DNA of 64,000 nucleotides from Prosopocoilus inquinatus (Eukaryota; Arthropoda; Insecta; Coleoptera; Lucanidae). The stretch spans positions 15,396,501-15,460,500 of the forward strand of contig CM069877.1 of assembly GCA_036172665.1 (NCBI GenBank). Direction: 5' to 3'. The first letter of the stretch is position 1, and the number at the start of each line of letters is the position of its first letter. The notes under the pieces are model-generated. The model ran no database searches and was not told where the DNA came from. It saw only the letters and a list, made by a program, of their open reading frames with translations. Of the stretch, positions 38,501-45,447 are shown in pieces. The translations under genes and the position numbers were made by a program.

Positions 38501-41500
38501 CTATGTTTACCCCAAGGTACTTTATGTCCTTCTTGCTACGGATTTCTTGCCCCCCTACTTCCAGGGCAAATGTTTTCAGACTTCTCTTCCCTGTCAGAAT
38601 GTCGGTCTTCTTGATCGCTAGGGACAGCTCTCTTTTGTCCAGGAAGTTTTGGACCCTTTCAATCGCCAATCGTGCTTTCTCTTCGAGCAGGCTAATAGTT
38701 TTTGCAGCTATTATCAATGCTACGTCGTCAGCGTACGCTATCAGAGTTATCCCGCTTTCTGTAGTCGTCCTCAAAATGTCATCGTACATGATATTCCATA
38801 GGGTTGGTCCTAGTACCGATCCCTGTGGTACCTCGCAGCTCAGACTCTTCTTGGTTCCAATGGGCAGGATTAGTATTCTGTCTGCTAGGTAGGACTGTAC
38901 TATCCTCACCATGTAGGTACTGATATTACATTTTTCTAGGGCTTCCACCAATTTGTCCCATGGTACGGAATTGAAGGCATTTTGCACGTCTAACGTGATC
39001 AGGACGCAGTATTCCCTATGTTGGGAAGCTTTCTTCTGTATTTCGCTGGTAATATCTATTACTTTGCCGATGGCGTTTACAGTCGATTTACCTTCCCTAA
39101 ATCCGAATTGGTTTTGATGTAAGATGTTTTTTTCTTTGCATTCTCTCGCTATCAGCTTTCAGTACTGCTACAAACATTCAGAAATAAAATTGAACGTCGG
39201 ATACCCAAAAAATTAATGAAGTTTTGAATTTAAATAAAATAACTTCAAAGTTCTAAAAATTGTCTCATTTCTACACCACTTGACGCTAAATTGGTTGATG
39301 CACACTACTACACCTGTATTGCGTCACAAGAGCAAAGAACAATAGAAAAAACACTAGCGTTTAACTTGAAATGAAACTGTAAAACGTTTTCATTTATGCC
39401 TTTCTGCCGATAAAAATGTATATTACCCTATTCATTCATTCGAATTTCGGACTTAAAGGAGGTTTGATATGCCTCCGATAGATTTATTTCTTGCAATTTC
39501 GCACTTGCACGACCTTAGTGAATACGCTCCTAACGGGTCGGACACTTATTCTGAATCACCCTGTATTTAATAGGCGATGATTTTTATTTCCGAAAATATT
39601 TAATCGCCTCAAAAATCCCCCTTTGAGTATTTACCTCTGAATAAATCATTTTTATATTTCGATGTAAATAAAACTGTTGAAGCTAACTTCGTGTCCTCAT
39701 TGTTCGTTTTAAAACGTGCATGCAAATTCTCTTAAGGTATGTCACACGTCGTCTTCGAGTAATTGGAACGATATCAAAGGTGTTATACAGTTACATCCAA
39801 GTAACGGGATGCGAATTCTTCCGAAGCGGCGACGTCGGCATTAATTTGCATGGATCGAAGATCTGCTGCGTTTTAATGTCACGACACTTTTCGAAAATTC
39901 CGTGAAAAATTACAACTCCATTTATTTTTAGGTGTCGGCAGCCTTGCTTTACGTAAACCTAGGGGCAGCCGCGGACCCCAACCAGAACTCCCCCGACGAA
40001 CAACCCCCGGAGGGTTACTACGCGTTCGTCGAATCCCCCAACGCAGAGCCCCCCCGAGTTCGCCCTCCGCCTTACACGCACACCCCCGTGGACTGTAAAG
40101 AAGACGGAGACAAATCACCCCACGCCACCCCCCTAAATCTATGCGGGGATCTCAACAAGGGGGCGATCCCCAGGAACCCGATGGGTCAGAATGTTTTGGG
40201 ACTACGCTACCCCTTGTAAGTCACAACCAACAACCACGACACTATCCCTATTAATTTTGCCTGCTTGGTTTCAGCCAATTGATTCGTAACATGACCCTAA
40301 AATACCTGAGCAGGACCTTGCCGATCTTAAAGGCGGACGAAACCCTCCCCAAGGTAGCCCAGCTTCAAGAAGACTACATTTCGCAAAATTCGTAAGTATT
40401 TTGTTAAAACCAAATACATTAATTAATTCCATCTCCTTCTTTTTTAGTATCAGTCCATATGAGGGTGTTAATAGTAATGACCGATCTAAACGAGAAGCGC
40501 CTCAAGACGCAAGGGCGAACGTGACGAATGAGAAGAAAGAATCGTCCAGGCAAGGCAGAAAGTTCTGCGATCAAGGGGGCGTGTTCTGCATGCTTTACAA
40601 GGCCATTAACGGGGAATCCCCGTCGCCCTCGCCTTCCGTTCAGTTACCCCTTGAGAGAAGAGATGACGCGACGCCCAAATACGAAGGCCCGCCCACCCCT
40701 TGCCCTGCTAAAGTCGAGTACGCCACACCAGTTTTCGCCAAGAACTACCAGGGTATATGGAGATACGTCGTGCAAATCCCCTACGAGGGCTACTTCACGC
40801 AAACAGTTGAAGTCACAAGGTATAATTACTTCCTTTGAACGCCCTACGGTGGGTTTCACAAAAAAGATTTTAATCAGTGATTAATTTATAATTCTCTGAT
40901 TAAGAGCTAGTTTATCAATTGGGGTTTAACTTTAAGCTCCGTTTTATTCCTGTGGAAACAATTGTCCTTACAATTGTTACGATGGGAATAAAACGAAGCT
41001 TAAAGTTAAACCCCAATTGATAAACTAGCTCTTAATCAGAGAATTATAATCACGCTGTTAAGTTAATCAGTGATTAAATAGTTTTTGTGAAACTGGGGGC
41101 TACAGTACAAAGTGATTTTCAGATGTTTGCAATCGAGATGCCACTACTTGGACGGGGGGTGCCTGTCGTCTCCGCGCTGGTCGAGTTTATTAGTCGCCGA
41201 AATTTACTATCCGGATACGGTCCTGTCGAATTCCGACCTGGGGAACCCCCAGAGAAGTCCCGTTGCTGTCTCCCAACCCCCATCAGTTCAAGACTTCCAG
41301 GTAGTTACTCCTCTCTATGCAACAATGGCCTGTATTCTCATCTCGTCTTTAATTTAGCAACGCCGTGATTAAATTCTCTCTCGCTCTCTTACTCATGAAA
41401 TTCACATAAAGCTATATCGTTTATGTTTATTTTAATCACGGTTTTAGTTAGAGACGATCTTAATCATGAGATGAGAATATGGGTCATAGTTGTAAAAACT

Positions 41501-44500
41501 CATAAAGTAAAAGCAATAAAAATAACAGTTAGGTCACGACATTGCGTGGTCAATGCTTAACTTAAAATTGTGTCAGAATGATAAGTAGCAACCAATCAAA
41601 CTGACCTGCAAATATTTTATTCTTTTATAGTGGATTATCTTTTATATTAGTGACTGTAATTAATTAAATTGAAATCTTGAGGTGACGTTTTTAGTGCCTT
41701 AAGGCACCTCAAGATTTCGTTTTTAGTGACTTAAGGCACCTCAAGATTTCAATTTAATTTTATTCTTTCCTACAAATGGCACAAAAGTTTCGATTGGAAT
41801 TAACAATTTTTAAGTTTTTCTAGGGAACACCCTGAATATTTTTGCATATTTGGTTTCTAAGCTAAAGGGTTGCCGGGGGCGCTCGGATTTATACCGCAGG
41901 TAGTTTCAGGAAAGCTGCGGAGCATTCCCGTGCGTACGCAAAAACTCTGGATTTTTCCGCGCGTATCTGGAAGCGAGTACATTCACTATAAAAACGAATA
42001 TCGGACTTGTGCTTATGCTTATTTAAAAGCGAAGAATATACGGGATGTCTCAGAAGTAGTAGAGGGCGTGTAATGAAGTAGCTTTTTTTTATTAATAAAG
42101 TTGTTGCCGGAAATGGTTCCACATTAAGCTAAAACGAAATAAATAAAATGAGTACTAGAAATAATCTTAATGCAAAAAATACCTTTTCTATTTTTTTCCA
42201 GCAACTAAAAAATTTTAATTAGTTTCAATTTATTACGAAAATATGAAAAATTACAAAAACTGTTCAAAATTATGGCCTCCATTTTGAATACGTAAGTTAT
42301 TGCACATGGTATCAATCGCAAGAATAATTCTAGTCACTAATTCCTCTTCTGTAGGGACTTGTGTTGCATAGAGTTTATTTTGTAATAAATTATTTAATTG
42401 ATTATTAGAAACAAAAATTTGCTTAAAATTTTTAGCTGAACTTAACGTGAGGCAAACTTTTTAAAAATTTCTATGGCCAAAATAAAAAAAAAAAACACTG
42501 TATATGCTTACTGGCATAAACGTTCAAAACAAAAAAAAATAAATTAAATAAAAGACAATCAATCGTGCCTTTAAAACAATTGCCACTTTGCCGTGTCGAA
42601 CCGAATGAAAGTAAAAAGTAATATTCGTCCGGCTTTCATGTTTTCCTCGAATGCAAGACAAGCAAAAGTCGTCTTTTGGTTTTCAGTTTTCGTTTTTGCG
42701 TCCAATGCAAGACAAACAATAGCCGATCGTCTTTTGTTTTTCCTTCTATGGAACAAAAAAAATGCCTCTACACGCACAGGATTCGGCAGACGAAAAGAAA
42801 ACAAAACGATCGTTCGACTTTCATTATTTTCGTTTTTGCCCAAAAGTCAAGACGACTAAAAATCGATCGTCTTTTGTTTTTTCTCTTCGTCGAAAACAAA
42901 ATAGTTGCCTCTACAACTGAAGAATACCGCAAGCGAAAACAAATCATCCTTCGTTTTTGTTTTACTTTGTCGAAAAAAAAATCTATCGAAAATCGAATTT
43001 TCTCTTCACCGAAAGAATATAACTAAAACAACAGAAAAAACGAAACAAACGCCCAAAAATCGATCATCTTACGCGTTTTTGTTTTTCTTCATCGAAAAGA
43101 AAAAATGATCGACGACTTCCTTACGAATTTCGTCTTTCTTTTATGAAGAAAAGAAAAAGATGAGAAACAAGCAACAGATTATCGAAATTGCAAGTCTGTT
43201 TTTGAATTATCGAAATTATTTGAAAGCTATTTAATAGAGTAGAAAAGAATAGAATATTGTGTGATCTACCATAGGTAATACACTTGTCAGTATCTATATC
43301 TAATTATTAAAGCGAGGATTAAAAAGTGCCTGCCTCAGTGTATATCACTGCGATCGCTCGAAATCGGATCATGTGCGCCGCGTCGCTACTATTTCATCCT
43401 TGCTTTAATCATTAGTAATCTTTTCTTCTTAAATTTTTTTCTCTAGTCAAATATTTTTTGTCTTATTCTTAGTTGCTGTGGAGTGATAATCACTGTTTTT
43501 TTCTTCTGTGTGAATCATGTGCGCCGTGCCGGTACTATTTCTCCCTTGCTTTAATCATTAGTTTTTTGTTTTTCTTAAATTTTTTTTCTCTTGTCAAATA
43601 TTTTTTGTTATTCTGTATCTATCACTGTTTTTTTTCTTTCTATCTGGATTTTCAATTTTTTTTAATGATTTTTTTATCGATGCGATCGCTCGAAATCGGA
43701 TCACGTGCGCCGCGCCGGTACTATTTCATCCTTGCTTTAATCATAAGTTTTTTATTTTTCTTAATTTTTTTTTCTCTAGTCAAATCTTTTTTGTGTTATT
43801 CTTAGTTGCTAAGGAGTGATAATCACTGTTTTTTTTTTTCTTCTATTTGTCTGGTTTTTTAATTTTTTTCTTAAATGTTTTTAATTTTTTTTATCGATGC
43901 GATCGCTCAAATCGAATCATATGCGCCGCTCCGGTATTATTTCATCCTCGCTTTAATCATTAGTTATTTGTTTGTTTTTCTTAAATTTTTTTACCAGTCA
44001 GATATTTTTTGTCATTCTTAGCTGTTAAGAAGTGATAATCAGTAGTTTTTTTTTCAATTTTTTTTAATGTTTTTTTTTATCGATGCGATCGCTCGAAATC
44101 GGATCACGTGCGCCGCGATGGTACTATTTTATCCTCGCTTTAATCATTAGTTATTTTTTTGTTTTTCTTAAATTTTTTTTTACCAGTCAGAAATTTTTTG
44201 TTATTCTTAGCTGCTAAGGACTGATAATCACTGTTTTTTTTTTCTTCTTTCTATCTGGTTTTTTCAATTTTTTTAATGTTTTTTATTTTTTTTATCGCTC
44301 GAAATCGGATCACGTGCGCCGCGCCGGTACTATTTCATCCTCGATTTAATCATTAGTTATTTTTTTTATTTTCTTAGTTTTTTGTCTCTAGTCAAACATT
44401 TTTTGTGTTATTCTTAGTTGCTGTGGAGTGATAATCACTGTTTTTTTCTTCTTTTGGTATGGTTTTTAAAATTTTTTTCTTGAATGTTTTTCTTGAATGA

Positions 44501-45447
44501 TCGCTCGAAATCGAATCATGTGCTCAGCGTCGGAACTATTTCATCCTGGCTTTACTAATTATACATTTAAAAATTGTATAAGTTGATCAAATATGATTTA
44601 ATTTTGTTTTTATATTCTTCGCCTGGTAATGCCTTGATGCTATTGGGCAATATATCGAACAAATTTAAATCGTAATAATTTATTTATCTGTCTTCAGTCT
44701 ATAGAACTCCACCCTAACGACATTTCTAATTTTTGTGTTAAAATTGCGTAACACTTTTTCCTAATAAAAAAAAAACAAACAAAAACAAAAGACGGTCGGG
44801 CAGGTAACAAATTTCCATCCATTCGTTACCGAAAAAGAAATCGATAGAATGAAAACTGACAATTTCAGTCGCACTTATGATTTTAATGAATAAAACAAAC
44901 GAAAATAAAGAGAAAACAAATCGAACAAAAATCGCATTTCAGATTTCCGTTTTTTTTTTTTTTTTCGTTGAAAACAAAAGAAAATTCTGTCAAACTTAAT
45001 CTTCGTCGAAAGAATAAAACAAAAGAAATTGTGTTATTCTTTGTTTAATTTTTCGAAAACAAAGGTTTTTTTAATAGAAACTAAGAATCGTCTCAGAACA
45101 AACGAAAAACTCATCAAGAGATGAACTTAAGTCGCAGGTCACCCTGTACACTATACAATTGACTTTTTTATATCTTTTTTTTTTTCTTTATTCTGGAGTA
45201 AGTTGATTGGTCGTTTCGCGCATTGCAGAATTACCAGCAGTACCTTCACAAGAGGGCGGGCCTTCAAGCGCCCACCGCGGACTCTTCCACCCCTAAGCCG
45301 GCGCACTGCGACGGCGTCGACAACCTGGGCTGCTTCCAGGTCAGGCTCTACTACGATTGGTTCCTGATTCCCGGATCCTGCAAGTGCTGGAGGCCCGACT
45401 ACTTCAACAAATATGTCCGCAGAAAAAGCAGCTCAGCCGACCTTTAA
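5484..45447 (+). CDS. Spaetzle-family secreted cytokine, six coding exons (complete)
   Basis: Secreted cystine-knot ligand of the Spaetzle/neurotrophin-like family, whose members bind Toll-type receptors. The coding exons are 5484-5504, 39932-40215, 40275-40391, 40448-40819, 41123-41300 and 45229-45447; GT/AG sites and phases (0,2,2,2,0) agree throughout, giving 396 residues. Residues 1 to about 22 form a signal peptide (MTWIILT joined to VSAALLYVNLGAAA). The prodomain follows, with a furin-type site RSKR at 153-156. The C-terminal region holds C226, then a strongly conserved block around YQGIWRYVVQIPYEGYFTQT, C266, C271, C278, C351, C359, C375 and C377 (motif PGSCKCW). The sequence resembles the Spz3/4/6 branch rather than classical Spaetzle, but I cannot fix the subtype. 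The first intron is about 34.4 kb. The gene is tail-to-tail with GBA2. The alternative that exon 1 is a different upstream exon is unlikely, because it completes the signal peptide in phase. Confidence 0.88.
5860..7950. repeat. Tandem satellite with 553-bp higher-order repeat
   Basis: The motif GGTTACGCC occurs at 5898, 6041, 6171, 6312, 6451 and 6594, so monomers are 143, 130, 141, 139 and 143 bp. The 130+141+139+143 block of 553 bp repeats almost perfectly (GGTTACGCCGCTGG at 6041, 6594, 7147). Each monomer also has a TGGCGGTTCCAAAA.TGTTTGCGG box and AAATCCT(A/G)AA. It lies in the first intron of the Spaetzle-family gene, starting about 360 bp after the donor. Confidence 0.9.
7951..9800. repeat. 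Diverged continuation of the same satellite
   Basis: The box GGTTCCAAAAATGTTTG (variants) continues about every 120-160 bp (near 8175, 8295, 8465, 8615, 8765, 9060, 9185, 9315, 9490, 9615), but the sequences between boxes have diverged strongly and the GGTTACGCC part is lost. Confidence 0.75.
10012..10560. mobile_element. MITE-like element with inverted ends and internal 78-bp tandem repeat
   Basis: It shares TATTCTGTAACATTGA and AACAACTTGCAATCC with the element at 1420-1993, here present twice (10021, 10147). The right part is three copies of a 78-bp unit starting TCTTCAATTA at 10337, 10415 and 10493, each holding the inverse end ATCAATGTTACAGAATAGCC. Confidence 0.6.
10561..11660. other. 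Intronic stretch, nothing coding
   Basis: 10620-10765 has a degenerate ATCAAACATCTCGT-type repeat, also hinted at 9850-9930. The rest is non-repetitive as far as I can see, with no coding signal beyond chance frames. Confidence 0.5.
11774..13734. mobile_element. Foldback element with arms of about 470 bp
   Basis: 11774-12250 reappears in reverse complement at 13262-13734 (for example GGGTGTGCACTGAAGGGATC against GATCCCTTCAGTGCACACCC) at roughly 95 percent identity by eye. The centre of about 1 kb is AT-rich and without a recognisable gene. Confidence 0.8.
13760..15265. mobile_element. Foldback element, arms of about 430 bp
   Basis: About 13760-14205 pairs with about 14870-15265, for example GGCTGGTTGAAAAGTAACTT against AAGTTACTTTTCAACCAGCC. 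The arms are more diverged than in the neighbouring foldback. It contains TTAAATGGAACGCCTAGTAT, a variant of the module shared by several foldbacks. The centre has a 76-codon open frame (14276-14506) with no recognised relatives. Confidence 0.7.
15295..16319. other. Intronic stretch without recognised feature
   Basis: No gene, inverted repeat or tandem structure stands out. Confidence 0.4.
16330..16592 (+). mobile_element. Possible 3' end of a non-LTR retroelement
   Basis: TTAAAATCTGATAGGGTAAT and CCTTCTGCGTTGAAGTC recur at 20330-20375, so this is a dispersed repeat. It ends GGAAATAAAGAATATTATTA followed by an ATT run, as RTE- or Jockey-type 3' ends often do. No coding part is present. Confidence 0.35.
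16915..17378. mobile_element. Foldback element, arms of about 200 bp
   Basis: CACTTCCGGTTATACCGGAAGT at the left, then TTAACTTTCTTATTTTAAA, pairs with the inverted right end TTTAAAATAAGAAGGTTAAC and ACTTCCGGTATAACC. The internal arm AAGCAAAAGTTGT pairs with ACAACTTTTGCTT. Confidence 0.7.
18197..18672. mobile_element. 476-bp MITE with ACAGGGTGATTCA ends (full copy)
   Basis: Left end TACAGGGTGATTCAAAATAA and right end TTATTTTGAATCACCCTGTA are perfect inverted repeats; next to each lies GTGTCCG/CGGACACT. Two further copies occur at 35663-37133 and 39287-39570. This copy lacks the nested insertion the other two carry. Confidence 0.75.
18780..19275. repeat. CCAACC-rich degenerate minisatellite
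   Basis: Repeats of AATTAAG..CAACTAATCTC.AGGTCAACCCAATC-type units. It looks like the reverse complement of the AGGTTGGGTTGACCTTGA repeat at 34.1-35.5 kb and of a shorter patch at 50220-50470. Confidence 0.5.
19586..19722. repeat. Large hairpin with near-perfect arms
   Basis: About 60-bp arms meet at ACACTTCGTG; for example CAAAATATATTTTTCAAAAA pairs with TTTTTGAAAAATATATTTTG. AGGAAGTCACGAAGTG pairs with CACTTCGTGGCTTCCT. It is probably a palindromic MITE. Confidence 0.7.
20690..20890 (+). repeat. Imperfect tandem duplication, two units of about 100 bp
   Basis: GTGAACAGAAAAT...AATAAGGTCACCTTTTT...TTATAAGCCCTGA occurs twice in direct orientation (from 20692 and from 20800). Confidence 0.6.
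20891..22400. other. Intronic stretch without recognised feature
   Basis: No gene-like frame with codon bias and no long repeat. A 102-codon minus-strand frame at 21577-21885 shows no recognisable domain. Confidence 0.4.
22404..24462. mobile_element. Foldback element with arms of about 560 bp, interrupted by a solo LTR
   Basis: The left end TACAGGATGTCCACCGAGTG and right end CACTCGGTGGACACCTGTAT are inverted copies, and the arms continue inward to GCCAAATG near 22940 and CATTTGGC near 23650. The centre (about 700 bp) has no recognised gene. The right arm is split by the LTR at 24081-24411; the left arm shows the uninterrupted sequence AAAGTATACAAGATAC. Confidence 0.8.
24081..24411. mobile_element. 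Solo LTR (Gypsy-like), 331 bp
   Basis: Starts TGTTAC and ends GTAACA (6-bp inverted termini, TG...CA), flanked by the 4-bp direct repeat ATAC (24077-24080 and 24412-24415). The opposite arm of the host foldback gives the empty site. No internal retroelement sequence is present, so it arose by LTR-LTR recombination. The 4-bp duplication fits Gypsy-type elements. Confidence 0.7.
25286..26484. mobile_element. TIR element with AATGACCGTCATT minisatellite
   Basis: The left end AGTGATGTAAAT pairs with the right end AAATGACCGTCATTTTACAT followed by CACT. Near the left end, 25395-25520 holds about six copies of a 22-bp palindromic unit (AATGACCGTCATTTTTAATA). The interior at 26085-26160 has an AAT run next to ATTGCCTTTATTTCAG, possibly the reversed tail of a retroelement. 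Confidence 0.55.
26786..27845. mobile_element. Foldback element, arms of about 500 bp
   Basis: The left end ATACCGGGTGTCCCGCGCCA and right end TGGCGCGGGACACCCGGTAT are inverted copies, and the arms continue almost to the centre near 27310. It contains the shared module CAACTTTCTTATTTTAAATG followed by GAACACCC at 26943, and its inverse at 27668. Confidence 0.85.
28300..29053. mobile_element. Foldback element, arms of about 270 bp
   Basis: GTACAGTTTTTTT-type ends; CCTAGAGGGTTTATTTTAGGAG at the left pairs with CTCTTAAAATAAACCCTCTAG at the right. AATGGAACACCTGTATATTG occurs in the left arm. An AT dinucleotide run (28868-28886) lies in the right arm. Confidence 0.75.
29274..29409. mobile_element. 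Short palindromic MITE (GGCCCGGTTTTATAA type)
   Basis: TTAAGGTCCGGTATTATAAG at the left pairs with TTATAAAACCGGGCCTAAA at the right; the arms of about 60 bp meet at the centre. Confidence 0.7.
30249..30288. repeat. Isolated mariner terminal fragment
   Basis: TGGGCTGCTGAAAAAGTTTCTGGAAACGGTATGA is nearly the same as the end of the mariner at 31038, in the same orientation, with the LINE relic between the two. Confidence 0.6.
30290..31020 (-). pseudogene. RTE/Jockey-like LINE relic (endonuclease-RT linker region)
   Basis: The minus strand reads WEKIAETIQKT, then KNDWWDEECKKEIDKRS (30904-30850 region) and a charged EARK/EYK-like stretch, then QIKERWRDYF and SELTIEEVNLVVERMK farther down. This is the usual linker between endonuclease and reverse transcriptase in RTE-type LINEs. 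Frameshifts and stops, and the missing RT catalytic part, show a dead fragment. Confidence 0.6.
31038..32325 (-). mobile_element. mariner transposon, 1288 bp
   Basis: Ends TGGGCTGCTGGAAAAGTTTC and, inverted, TGGGCTGCTTGAAAATTTTA enclose a single transposase frame. Size and organisation are those of a complete mariner. A flanking TA duplication is not obvious. Confidence 0.8.
31102..32154 (-). pseudogene. mariner transposase, full length with two in-frame stops
   Basis: The frame runs 351 codons from MEISRENF to EYFEKQ-stop without frameshift, the family's usual length. The catalytic residues are D in VTGDETW, D in HHDNASSHS and D in SPDLSPND, with exactly 34 residues between the last two (D34D, mariner type). 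The N-terminal half holds the HTH domains (SSVYNWFAEFQRGR, VTYREIQASL). Stops: TAA after FRAMTFYDF (near 32104) and TAG right after NDFF (near 31285). It is a recently dead copy. Confidence 0.88.
33000..34129. other. Intronic stretch without recognised feature
   Basis: Two overlapping frames at 33673-33940 are open by chance; no domain, repeat or hairpin is seen. Confidence 0.4.
34130..35500 (+). repeat. Degenerate AGGTTGGGTTGACCTTGA minisatellite
   Basis: Variants of TTAGGTTGGGTTGACCTTGA recur every 60-100 bp, separated by T-rich spacers (for example near 34170, 34240, 34320, 34500, 34665, 34810, 34990, 35090, 35400, 35460). No coding signal. Confidence 0.65.
35528..35662. mobile_element. 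Palindromic MITE with CTAAG target duplication
   Basis: GCCCGGTTTTCCAATCACAG at the left pairs with TGTGATTGAAAAACCGGTC at the right; flanks CTAAG on both sides. Upstream, 35500-35530 carries part of a second arm. It has replaced the left end of the MITE at 35663-37133. Confidence 0.65.
35717..36793. mobile_element. TIR element nested in the MITE at a TA target
   Basis: GGGTCAAGTGGTGTAGAAAT with GAGAC at the left pairs with GTTTCTCATTTTTATACCAC and TTAACTC at the right. The uninterrupted MITE at 18.3 kb has CAGATATAAATTG at this point, so the target was TA. It itself carries a solo LTR. Confidence 0.7.
36111..36666. mobile_element. Solo LTR, 556 bp
   Basis: Starts TGTCAC and ends GTGACA, flanked by ATAT on both sides (36107-36110 and 36667-36670). 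A possible TATA element (GGCAATATAAAAG, 36437) and AATAAA (36531) lie in the usual order for an LTR read on the + strand. Confidence 0.65.
37501..39156 (-). mobile_element. 5'-truncated R1/Jockey-type LINE with 13-bp target duplication
   Basis: TTTCAGTACTGCT occurs on both sides (37488-37500 and 39157-39169). On the minus strand the element starts inside the reverse transcriptase and ends in a short A-rich tail (CACAAAAAAA) at 37501. Truncation at the 5' end, the tail and the long direct repeats are the marks of target-primed reverse transcription. Confidence 0.85.
37745..39150 (-). pseudogene. LINE reverse transcriptase, C-terminal half
   Basis: It begins LIARECKEKNILHQNQFGFR, continues with ITLDVQNAFNSVPW, then VPQGSVLGPTLWN and the catalytic AYADD (near 38735), then KYLGV. 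Beyond 38253 a frame change leads to AYRTVSTEATLVIARLPP-like sequence and a CWYC...H-less zinc-type motif (CRGQDTPEDTVFTC). These are typical of R1/Jockey-clade ORF2. At least one frameshift and a stop make it inactive. Confidence 0.85.
39258..39570. mobile_element. Third copy of the ACAGGGTGATTCA MITE, right half with nested-element end
   Basis: 39287-39570 matches the right half of the MITE, ending GAATCACCCTGTA. Directly before it, GTCTCATTTCTACACCACTT is the right end of the same nested element as at 36793, at the same site. Confidence 0.7.
39932..40215 (+). CDS. Spaetzle-family gene, coding exon 2
   Basis: The acceptor is TTTTTAG at 39931 and the donor GTAAGT at 40216. It encodes residues 8-101 plus two bases: the rest of the signal peptide (VSAALLYVNLGAAA), a proline-rich stretch (EQPPEGYY, PPRVRPPPYTHTP) and two cysteines. 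This exon is clearly more GC-rich than the flanking DNA. Confidence 0.88.
40275..40391 (+). CDS. Spaetzle-family gene, coding exon 3
   Basis: The acceptor is GGTTTCAG and the donor GTAAGT. It encodes residues 102-140 of the prodomain (FQLIRNMTLKYLSRT...), phase 2 at both ends, with no stop in that phase. It has no start codon of its own and is too short for an ORF list; the phase fit on both sides supports it. Confidence 0.85.
40448..40819 (+). CDS. Spaetzle-family gene, coding exon 4 (furin site, start of cystine knot)
   Basis: Encodes residues 141-264. The convertase site RSKR (153-156) is followed by a linker with C181 and C188, a Ser/Pro-rich stretch, C226 and the conserved YQGIWRYVVQIPYEG block. 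The donor is AG|GTATAA in phase 2; reading past it gives YNYFL and a stop, which is intronic. Confidence 0.88.
40849..41096. mobile_element. Palindromic MITE occupying intron 4 of the Spaetzle-family gene
   Basis: GTTTCACAAAAAAGATTTTA at the left pairs with TAAATAGTTTTTGTGAAAC at the right. The inner arms are nearly perfect (GCTAGTTTATCAATTGGGGT against ACCCCAATTGATAAACTAGC), meeting near 40968. It fills almost the whole 303-bp intron. Confidence 0.8.
41123..41300 (+). CDS. Spaetzle-family gene, coding exon 5
   Basis: The acceptor GATTTTCAG completes the Arg codon left open by exon 4 (AG|A), giving TRCLQSRCHYLDGGC and then SPRWSSLLVAEIYYPD, typical of this family. The donor is CAG|GTAGTT, phase 0. 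A nearer AG at 41105 was rejected because it puts the exon out of frame with exon 4. Confidence 0.88.
41325..41485. mobile_element. Short TIR element in intron 5
   Basis: GTATTCTCATCTCGTCTTTA at the left pairs with TCTTAATCATGAGATGAGAATA at the right, and CGTGATTAAA pairs with TTTAATCACG inside. Confidence 0.5.
41650..41765. repeat. Palindromic and tandem repeat in intron 5
   Basis: AAATTGAAATCTTGAGGTG pairs with CACCTCAAGATTTCAATTT, and TTTTTAGTG(C/A)CTTAAGGCACC is tandemly repeated (41690 and 41722). Confidence 0.6.
42251..42430 (-). pseudogene. IS630-like transposase C-terminus relic
   Basis: Reads LQNKLYATQVPTEEELVTRI, then ILAIDTMCNNLRIQNGGH and NFEQFL-stop (42251-42253), the standard ending of this transposase family. 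Nothing catalytic remains upstream. It is a cousin of the relic at 2634-3072, with the same final motif. Confidence 0.6.
42590..43190. repeat. A/T-rich degenerate repeat (CGTCTTTTG / CAAAAGACG type)
   Basis: CGATCGTCTTTTGTTTTT recurs (42725, 42870) with GAAAACAAA-type spacers. Frames open here on both strands are compositional. A second patch is at 44760-45110. Confidence 0.5.
43320..44560. repeat. Tandem array of about seven units of 165-215 bp
   Basis: Core GATCGCTCGAAATCGGATCA followed by GTGCGCCGCGCCGGTACTAT and TTCATCC.CGCTTTAATCATTAG occurs near 43350, 43510 (truncated), 43683, 43900, 44086, 44297 and 44502, with T-rich spacers containing GGAGTGATAATCACTG. It lies in intron 5 of the Spaetzle-family gene. 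Confidence 0.85.
45229..45447 (+). CDS. Spaetzle-family gene, last coding exon (cystine-knot C-terminus)
   Basis: The acceptor CATTGCAG is followed by NYQQYLHKRAG and, after a short variable stretch, the signature CFQVRLYYDWFLIPGSCKCW. It ends at TAA 45445-45447. High GC in an AT-rich neighbourhood and strong family similarity make it unambiguous. Confidence 0.92.
   Translation, partial: NYQQYLHKRAGLQAPTADSSTPKPAHCDGVDNLGCFQVRLYYDWFLIPGSCKCWRPDYFNKYVRRKSSSADL

Noticed and set aside
38371..38892. A 173-codon plus-strand open frame
   Set aside because: Antisense to the reverse transcriptase domain on the minus strand.
41101..41122. AG at 41105 as the acceptor of Spaetzle exon 5
   Set aside because: It gives the wrong phase with exon 4 and an early stop; the AG at 41121-41122 restores the conserved reading.
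42571..43108. Several overlapping frames of 67-116 codons
   Set aside because: They lie in an A/T-rich degenerate repeat, overlap on both strands and have no domain.
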